Origin: Bacteroidia bacterium
Lineage (GTDB): Bacteria; Bacteroidota; Bacteroidia; UKL13-3
NCBI GenBank assembly: GCA_025454875.1
Contig: JALONP010000011.1
Coordinates: forward strand, 1-64,000
Direction of reading: 5' to 3'
DNA: 64,000 bases
Shown here: positions 62,288 to 64,000 of the stretch, in pieces
How the letters are laid out: each line of letters begins with the position of its first letter
How positions within the stretch are numbered: the first letter of the stretch is position 1
Notes under the pieces: model-generated
Told to the model about the DNA's origin: nothing
What the model saw: the letters and a program-made list of their open reading frames with translations, nothing else
The model's database searches: none
Position numbers and translations under genes: made by a program

Positions 62288-64000
62288 ATGAAGAACATAC
62301 GCAACTTTTGCATTATCGCACATATTGACCACGGAAAAAGCACGCTGGCAGATCGGTTATTGGAATACACGCAAACCATTAGCAAACGTGATATGGAAGC
62401 TCAAGTACTTGATGATATGGATCTTGAGCGCGAGCGCGGTATTACCATTAAAAGCCATGCCATTCAAATGGATTATACCTATAAAGGCGAAAAGTATGTA
62501 TTAAACTTAATTGATACCCCCGGCCACGTAGATTTTAGTTACGAAGTATCTCGAAGCATTGCTGCTTGTGATGGCGCTTTGTTAATTGTAGATTCAAGTC
62601 AGGGTATCCAAGCCCAAACCATCTCCAATTTGTATTTGGCAATTGAGCAAGGATTGGAAATTATTCCCATCCTCAATAAAATAGATTTACCGCACAGCAT
62701 GCCTGAGGAAGTAAGCGATCAAATTATTGATTTAATTGGTTGCAAACCCGAAGATATTTTACGCGCTAGCGGAAAAACAGGTCAGGGTGTACATGAGATT
62801 TTACACGCTATAGTAGAGCGCATTCCTGCGCCTAAAGGTGATGAGAGCAAGCCATTAAAAGCCCTCATTTTTGATTCGGTATTTAACTCTTTTCGCGGGA
62901 TTATCGCTTATTTTAGAGTGTACGATGGTGTAATTAAAAAAGGGGATAAGGTTAAGTTTATGGCCACTGGCAAAGAGTACCTAGCCGATGAGGTGGGCGT
63001 GTTGCGTTTGGATATGGAGCCAAGACAAGAAGTGCGTGCTGGAGATGTGGGTTATATTATTTCGGGTATCAAAGAAGCACGTGAAGTAAAAGTTGGTGAT
63101 ACCATTACAACAGTTGCCAACCCAACTACCGAAGGTGTAAAAGGATTTGAAGATGTAAAACCAATGGTATTTGCCGGAATTTACCCAGTTGACACCGAAG
63201 ATTTTGAAGAGCTTCGCGAAAGCATGTACAAATTGCAGTTAAACGATGCGTCTTTAACCTTTGAGCCAGAAAGCTCGGCTGCATTGGGTTTTGGTTTCCG
63301 CTGCGGTTTTTTGGGAATGTTGCACATGGAAATTATCCAGGAGCGATTGGAGCGTGAATTTAAAATGACCGTGATTACCACTGTGCCCAACGTAAGTTAC
63401 CATGCATATACCAAAAAGGGCGAAATGGTGGTAGTGAACAATCCGAGCGATTTGCCCGAAGCCAACCATATTGAATACGTTGAAGAACCATTTATTTCGG
63501 CTACCATTATTAGCCGCTCGGAATTTGTGGGGCCTATTATGAGTTTGTGTTTGGGCAAACGAGGCATTTTAAAAAACCAAGTGTACCTCACGGCTGATCG
63601 TGTAGAAATGAAGTTTGATATGCCTTTGGCCGAGGTGGTATTCGACTTTTTTGATAAACTCAAAACCATTTCAAAGGGGTATGCTTCGTTTGATTACCAT
63701 CCAATTGGTTACGTGCAAAGTGATTTGGTAAAACTCGACATTTTGTTAAACAAAGATAATGTGGATGCACTATCGGCTATTATTCACCGAGATAGGGCAT
63801 ATGATTGGGGCAAAAGGATTTGCGAAAAATTGAAAGACTTAATTCCAAGGCACCAGTTTGAAATACCCGTACAAGCCAGTATTGGCGCCAAGGTAATCGC
63901 ACGTGAAACCATTAAAGCATTGCGCAAAGATGTAACAGCAAAATGTTATGGTGGTGATATTTCGCGTAAACGCAAATTGCTCGAAAAACAAAAAGAAGGT
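62288..64000 (+). CDS. lepA: Elongation factor 4 (LepA), 3' end beyond the window
   Basis: Translational GTPase that acts on stalled or mis-translocated ribosomes. 571 codons are present of about 595. G1 AHIDHGKST (11-19), G2 region [14 protein letters not shown]3 [12 protein letters not shown]4 NKIDLP, and the LepA-specific C-terminal region ([40 protein letters not shown]). The ATG at 62288 is the family start ([16 protein letters not shown]). It is on the opposite strand to pfkA. Confidence 0.96.
   Translation, partial: MKNIRNFCIIAHIDHGKSTLADRLLEYTQTISKRDMEAQVLDDMDLERERGITIKSHAIQMDYTYKGEKYVLNLIDTPGHVDFSYEVSRSIAACDGALLIVDSSQGIQAQTISNLYLAIEQGLEIIPILNKIDLPHSMPEEVSDQIIDLIGCKPEDILRASGKTGQGVHEILHAIVERIPAPKGDESKPLKALIFDSVFNSFRGIIAYFRVYDGVIKKGDKVKFMATGKEYLADEVGVLRLDMEPRQEVRAGDVGYIISGIKEAREVKVGDTITTVANPTTEGVKGFEDVKPMVFAGIYPVDTEDFEELRESMYKLQLNDASLTFEPESSAALGFGFRCGFLGMLHMEIIQERLEREFKMTVITTVPNVSYHAYTKKGEMVVVNNPSDLPEANHIEYVEEPFISATIISRSEFVGPIMSLCLGKRGILKNQVYLTADRVEMKFDMPLAEVVFDFFDKLKTISKGYASFDYHPIGYVQSDLVKLDILLNKDNVDALSAIIHRDRAYDWGKRICEKLKDLIPRHQFEIPVQASIGAKVIARETIKALRKDVTAKCYGGDISRKRKLLEKQKEG

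Overview
The window looks like chromosome from a free-living member of the Bacteroidota, probably near the Chitinophagales/Sphingobacteriales. Supporting signs are T9SS/gliding-type C-terminal domains, a fused cbb3 oxidase CcoNO, Rrf2 control, DUF6913 and DUF6132 genes, few Shine-Dalgarno sites, and several TAnnTTTG-type -7 promoter boxes. By eye the base composition is about 40% GC. I saw no rRNA, tRNA, CRISPR array, prophage or insertion-sequence transposase. The right edge cuts lepA about 25 codons before its expected end.

Layout. 0.2-6.6 kb: HtrA-type protease, a lipoprotein, biotin carboxylase, methionine aminopeptidase, an OmpA-like lipoprotein and a cysteine desulfurase. 6.6-7.2 kb: repeat-rich spacer. 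7.2-12.2 kb: a pRiA4b ORF-3-like protein and a 1.4-kilo-residue secreted T9SS-type protein. 12.3-17.4 kb: sirtuin, murI, dapA, a DUF6913 gene and ligA. 17.4-23.6 kb: two tandem Wzi-like outer-membrane proteins, a pseudouridine synthase and an M13 peptidase. 23.6-24.8 kb: a composite repeat, an MNT antitoxin and a truncated HEPN toxin. 24.8-30.0 kb: a leftward group uvrB, ltaE, queE, folD, ppa. 30.1-31.2 kb: a surface-antigen barrel. 31.3-40.4 kb: a complete cbb3 oxidase locus (Rrf2 regulator, ccoI, ccoS, ccoNO, ccoQ, ccoP, ccoG, ccoH, TauE/SafE-like protein). 40.4-41.4 kb: a zinc phospholipase-like protein. 41.7-45.4 kb: a compact sulfur-handling cluster (Crp/Fnr regulator, DUF2892, persulfide-dioxygenase-like/rhodanese fusion, DUF6132, HMA-like, rhodanese, small membrane protein, thioredoxin). 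45.4-53.2 kb: YdeI-like protein, histidine kinase/response regulator pair, T9SS protein, TlpA-like lipoprotein, gatB, OmpA protein. 53.5-59.8 kb: patatin-barrel protein, alaS and an M23 peptidase. 59.9-64 kb: MerR regulator, repeat-rich spacer, pfkA and lepA.

How it fits together. Most genes are housekeeping. The most coherent physiological unit is the microaerobic cbb3 oxidase locus, which lies close to a thiol/persulfide cluster with its own Cys-containing Crp/Fnr regulator. Together they suggest a redox island for low-oxygen respiration plus sulfane-sulfur handling.

The most unusual signals are: (a) an 81-bp repeat at four intergenic sites whose inner hairpin carries a compensatory base-pair change, often linked at fixed spacing to a second hairpin repeat; (b) an AT-rich insertion of roughly 85 extra residues inside alanyl-tRNA synthetase, plus a genome-repeat-like stretch translated in its editing domain; (c) an Asp-to-Asn change at the magnesium-binding position of phosphofructokinase; (d) a HepT gene that ends before its catalytic motif; (e) a 138-bp inverted repeat whose arms lie 60 kb apart.
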